DNA of 6,355 nt from Verrucomicrobia subdivision 3 bacterium UBA7542. Its GTDB lineage: Bacteria; Verrucomicrobiota; Verrucomicrobiia; Limisphaerales; UBA11358. The stretch is taken from the NCBI GenBank assembly GCA_002479245.1, contig DLMG01000150.1, positions 1-6,355 on the forward strand. The letters are read 5' to 3'. The notes beneath the pieces were generated by a model, which worked only from the letters and a program-made list of their open reading frames with translations, did not search any database and was not told the origin of the DNA. This document shows, piece after piece, positions 6,333-6,355 of the stretch. Positions within the stretch are counted from its first letter, which is position 1; each line of letters begins with the position of its first letter. Made by a program: the position numbers and the translations under genes.

Positions 6333-6355
6333 AGTTCGGTTCAACACCGCCGGCG

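Overview
The window is a G+C-rich bacterial stretch in which every gene I can support is on the minus strand. It holds a six-gene arsenic-handling cluster (2248-6197) followed by the N-terminal two-thirds or so of a membrane-bound multi-PAS sensor protein (1-1967) that runs off the left edge. The host is most likely a member of the Verrucomicrobiota. This inference rests on the protein style, the weak Shine-Dalgarno sites, and three kinds of intergenic palindromic repeat that I associate with that phylum. It is not proven by any marker gene here.

Layout in transcription order (right to left). 6198-6355 has no gene and is packed with short perfect hairpins. Then come arsM (arsenite methyltransferase, 5343-6197), an 80-residue CxxC mini-thioredoxin of the MTH895 / redox-active disulfide protein 2 type (5086-5328), an exported or membrane-anchored thioredoxin-like protein (4596-5060), a CcdA/DsbD-type thiol-electron transporter (3897-4592) and the arsenite efflux permease Acr3 (2792-3871). 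The gaps between these five genes are 14, 25, 3 and 25 bases, so they look like one operon. A 93-base imperfect inverted repeat (2699-2791) fills nearly all of the space between acr3 and arsC. arsC itself (2248-2688) is a thioredoxin-coupled arsenate reductase. Between arsC and the sensor gene (1968-2247) lie a second palindromic repeat (2137-2215), a small hairpin, and a good sigma70-like promoter (2041-2069) that should drive the sensor gene.

How the genes may work together: ArsC reduces arsenate to arsenite at the expense of a thioredoxin-type dithiol, Acr3 exports arsenite, and ArsM methylates arsenite using S-adenosylmethionine and thiol reductant. The three redox genes between arsM and acr3 could form a dedicated thiol relay (cytosolic mini-thioredoxin, membrane CcdA, extracytoplasmic thioredoxin). 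They might supply ArsC or ArsM, or keep extracytoplasmic thiols reduced under arsenic stress. The relay is inference; the gene order and the cysteine motifs are seen directly. No ArsR repressor gene or recognisable ars operator lies in the window, so the control point of the operon is probably beyond the right edge or is of another type.
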